Part shown: one piece after another, positions 61,628 through 64,000 of the stretch
Layout of the letters: each line of letters begins with the position of its first letter
Position numbering within the stretch: the stretch's first letter is position 1
Made by a program: the position numbers and the translations under genes
The notes under the pieces: generated by a model
The model's input: the letters and a program-made list of their open reading frames with translations, nothing else
What the model was told of the DNA's origin: nothing
The model's database searches: none
NCBI GenBank assembly: GCA_019914995.1
Contig: CM034138.1
Coordinates: 4,650,001-4,714,000 of the forward strand
From: Acanthochlamys bracteata
Taxonomy: Eukaryota; Streptophyta; Magnoliopsida; Pandanales; Velloziaceae
DNA: 64,000 nt
Reading direction: 5' to 3'

Positions 61628-62032
61628 GGGATAGATAGAGGTACATGACATCCTTAGTAGCACATGGTGCACATGCCGGCTAAAAGTGACCGACGAGACA
61701 TCCAAATTTAATCTCCACCTTTGGATATGAAGAACCATGAGTTGAAAACGTGTTGATAAAACTTCAGCTCAATCGGAATATGAACCGACTTCCATCGAAA
61801 CTCTTGATCAAAATAACACAAAAACAAAATAAATATCTTTTGTCAAATTTAATATTTTATGTCATTTTGATCAAAAGTTCCGATGAACGTTTGTTCATAT
61901 TCTGATTGAGCTAAAATTTTATCAACATGTTCTCAACTAATGATTTTTCATATCCAAAGGTGGAGATTAGATTTGGATGTCTTGCCGGCTACTTTTAACT
62001 AGCATGTGTACGATGTGCCTCTATCCTATCCT
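61628..62032. mobile_element. Long-arm foldback MITE 2 in a TA tract (Micron-like)
   Basis: Inverted arms of about 180 bp (left GACATCCAAATTTAATCTCC, right inverse of GACATCCAAATCTAATCTCC), bounded by TA tracts (61607-61627 and from 62033). The arm sequence is also clearly related to that of foldback 1 (TTGGATATGAAGAACCA, CTCAATCGGAATA), so both are one superfamily. Confidence 0.85.
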
Positions 62033-62056
62033 TATATATACATATATATATATATG

Positions 62057-62245
62057 GATGCTAATGCGCACACTTCGCTGGTTTGTGCGCACTCCCGCAC
62101 TTCTTATTTGAGCCGTCGGATTCGCCATCCGACGGCTCACGATCAATTACCATTTACATTACGGGATTACTATATGGACACGCTTGTAATTTGCGTGCCC
62201 CAGTATACAGTAATCCCGTAAAGCCTGTGTTTCGTACACAGACTT
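62057..62245. repeat. Block of four perfect hairpins
   Basis: Stems: TGCGCACA (62065-62072) with 62084-62091; GAGCCGTCGGAT (62110-62121) with 62127-62138; TTACGGGATTACT (62159-62171) with 62209-62221; CTGTGT (62225-62230) with 62236-62241. It starts at a TA tract and ends at a run of 25 T (62244-62268). It may be another foldback element or its half. Confidence 0.75.
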
Positions 62246-62268
62246 TTTTTTTTTTTTTTTTTTTTTTT
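62244..62268. repeat. Run of 25 T
   Basis: Homopolymer directly after the hairpin block; another run of 21 T lies at 62864-62884. Confidence 0.95.
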
Positions 62269-62863
62269 CTTTTTTCTTCTTTGTTCTCTCGCCCGTCCTC
62301 CACTCTCTTCTTCCCGATCGAGCTCGGATTCGCCCACTCGTCTCCGGCAAAAATTTTCTAAGGTATGCTACTATGCTTCCGATTTCGTTCTTTTTCCTTT
62401 ATTTTCTCCCACCATCTCTTCTGCAATCGCAGCCGATCGAACCCTACCGTCGCCGAACTTTCAACCGGCGATCGGCGAGAGGAACCCATTGCCCTTATGT
62501 TTCCTTCTCCTCTCTTTCTTCCTACTCCTGTCATCAATTTCTACCCGCCGGCCGTTGATTTTTCTTCCCTCGAGACGTGGCTTTTTAATCCGTGCCGCGC
62601 GTTTGGCGATCGTCGCAGGTCACCCTATTCGCCTCTGACATTCTTCTTAGCCTGATTTTTTGACTCCTCGCCGTCGAACGATTGATCGAAATAGATGTAA
62701 CGGGACTTCGATGAATCTCAGCAATTGGTTGGAAATTTGTTTTGATTATGATTTATTTGTATTTGATTTTGATTGTGCGATTCGATTTTTGTTAGGAACG
62801 TAGGATTGCTATGCAACGACCAGATTCTTGTCGTAATTGAATCGATGAATGACGAAGTACATG
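62269..62863 (+). other. GC-richer, gene-leader-like segment without a gene call
   Basis: Pyrimidine-rich and GC-richer than the surroundings, with a possible donor (TTCTAAG|GTATGC at 62355-62367), like the 5' UTR and first intron of a plant gene or the captured part of a transposon. The 96-codon frame at 62365-62655 has no recognisable domain. No downstream exons were identified. Confidence 0.3.
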
Positions 62864-62884
62864 TTTTTTTTTTTTTTTTTTTTT

Positions 62885-63193
62885 AGTTAGCAATGATTGC
62901 CAGTGCAATTTCTTGTGTGCATAAACGAAGACAGCACATATGAATGGAGGAGCTGCTGGAGCACTAACATAAACAAAGACAGCATCCGGATTGTATGAAA
63001 TGTTTTGTTTATGAATGAACATATGAATAGTACTATGAAGATAAGGAGGAGAAGGAGAAGAAACAAAGAAAGAGAAGTGCTGCTGGAGCACCAGCTGAAG
63101 CAGAGAAATTTGCTCAGGAACAAAGATATTTTCTGTAAGTGTTATAAATGTCAGAAAAAATGTTGCAAATGTAAAACCTTACTTATTTCTGCT
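62885..63193. other. Unassigned sequence with short repeats
   Basis: Contains near-duplicate pieces such as CATAAACGAAGACAGCA and CATAAACAAAGACAGCA. No gene seen. Confidence 0.4.
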
Positions 63194-63305
63194 GTAAAAC
63201 TTGAGCTATGTTTGCTTAAGGTTGTGCTGTAAAAACTGAGGTGTGTTTGCTCATAAATGTTGTTATAAAAACTGAGTTATGTTTGCTCAAGGATGTGCTG
63301 TAAGA
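63194..63305. repeat. Degenerate tandem repeat, about 44-bp unit
   Basis: TGTAAAAACTGAG followed by TGTTTGCTCA recurs about three times with small changes. Confidence 0.65.
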
Positions 63306-63485
63306 ACTTGTGAATAATGCTCATATTTGAAAGAAATGTGAATGATGTTAGCATCCAAATACTTGTGAATGTGAATGTGTTGGTCATTGTCTGGAGTGAA
63401 TGCCACTGATGGATGAAAGTTTTGAGATAAGAACTGATGGATGAGTTGTCTCTCTAGTAGATAGATCATCGGTTTTTTCTAGTGA

Positions 63486-64000
63486 GGCCAAATAATTTTA
63501 TTTTTAATTTTTTCTGTTAAAAACAGTTGTGTAATGTTGTTTATATAGATTGAATATAACAAATTTTTTTCTTTAGAAAGAAACTTAAGAAATCTAGTTT
63601 TTTTTATAATTGGTTGAGCCAAATAATTTTAGTTTTATTTTTTTAGTGAGCTAAATGAAATTTTTTTAATAATGTTGTTTATCCTGATTGCCAATATAAT
63701 TTTAAAATTTTTTTTAACAACATTTTTACAATGTTGTTTAAATAGATTTAATATAATAAATTATTTTTTTTACAATGCAACTTAAGAAATTTGTCTTTAT
63801 TTTTGTTAGACAGATTGAGCATTCAGTGAGCTTCACTGGTCTCCGGTCAGTGAGCTCGTTATTCTCCGGCAAAAAAAAATTTTAATTTTAATTTTTTTCT
63901 ATTAACAACACTTTTACAATACTGTTTAAATAAATTTAACATAACAAATTATTTTTGTTACAATGCAACTTAAGAGATGTCTTTATTTTTTTTAGACAGA
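63486..64000. repeat. Tandem repeat, about 190-bp unit, open to the right
   Basis: Landmarks such as TGTTTAAATAGATTTAATATA and ACTTAAGAAAT recur at about 63535, 63730 and 63918, and about 63585, 63780 and 63968. The window ends inside the next unit. Confidence 0.75.

Noticed and set aside
62365..62655. Protein-coding gene in the GC-richer leader
   Set aside because: Two overlapping frames, no domain, no downstream exon found; kept only as a leader-like segment.

Overview
The window reads as nuclear DNA of a flowering plant: AT-rich, intron-bearing genes with GT/AG junctions, and a large load of LTR retrotransposons and MITEs. The protein sequences could fit a non-grass monocot, but I cannot fix the species. 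Only two host genes are well supported. ECHIDNA (TVP23 family, trans-Golgi network) is on the + strand at 15576-19408 in six exons, and an R2R3-MYB transcription factor of the MYB21/24/57 type is on the - strand at 25353-26767 in three exons. A short spliced gene candidate (50715-49991, - strand) and a SAP-like fragment (59776-59976) are weak.

Almost everything else is mobile DNA, and several elements can be delimited to the base by target-site duplications (TSDs). Copia element 1 (7912-12869, TSD CTTAT) is Tnt1-like. Copia element 2 (29738-39541, TSD TATGT) has Sirevirus features: 1.3-kb LTRs, a coiled-coil gag, an extra ORF region after pol, and repeated polypurine tracts. Copia element 3 (53120-59455, TSD ATGAA) carries a solo LTR/TRIM nested in its RNase H region (57972-58307, TSD GCAAT). 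A Gypsy element (39962 to about 48488) is interrupted by a 2.8-kb solo LTR (41809-44627, TSD CAGAA), and its 3' LTR is interrupted by a 260-bp MITE (47942-48201). All their reading frames are broken.

Smaller repeats fill the spaces. There are two copies of one about 570-bp MITE in opposite orientation (551-1123 and 21327-21891), CACTA-type ends that bracket the MYB gene (23312 and 28317), two adjacent long-arm foldback elements inserted in TA microsatellites (61181-62032), a four-hairpin block (62057-62245), a tandem 187-bp repeat split by Copia element 3, and a roughly 190-bp tandem repeat running off the right edge.

By region: 1-7911 holds old repeat debris; 7912-14632 Copia 1 and MITEs; 15.5-19.7 kb ECHIDNA; 19.7-23.3 kb MITEs; 23.3-28.3 kb MYB between CACTA ends; 28.7-48.5 kb retrotransposons; 48.5-53 kb low-copy sequence with a weak gene candidate; 53-59.5 kb Copia 3; 59.6-64 kb foldback and tandem repeats. 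No viral, organellar, rRNA or CRISPR sequence was recognised.
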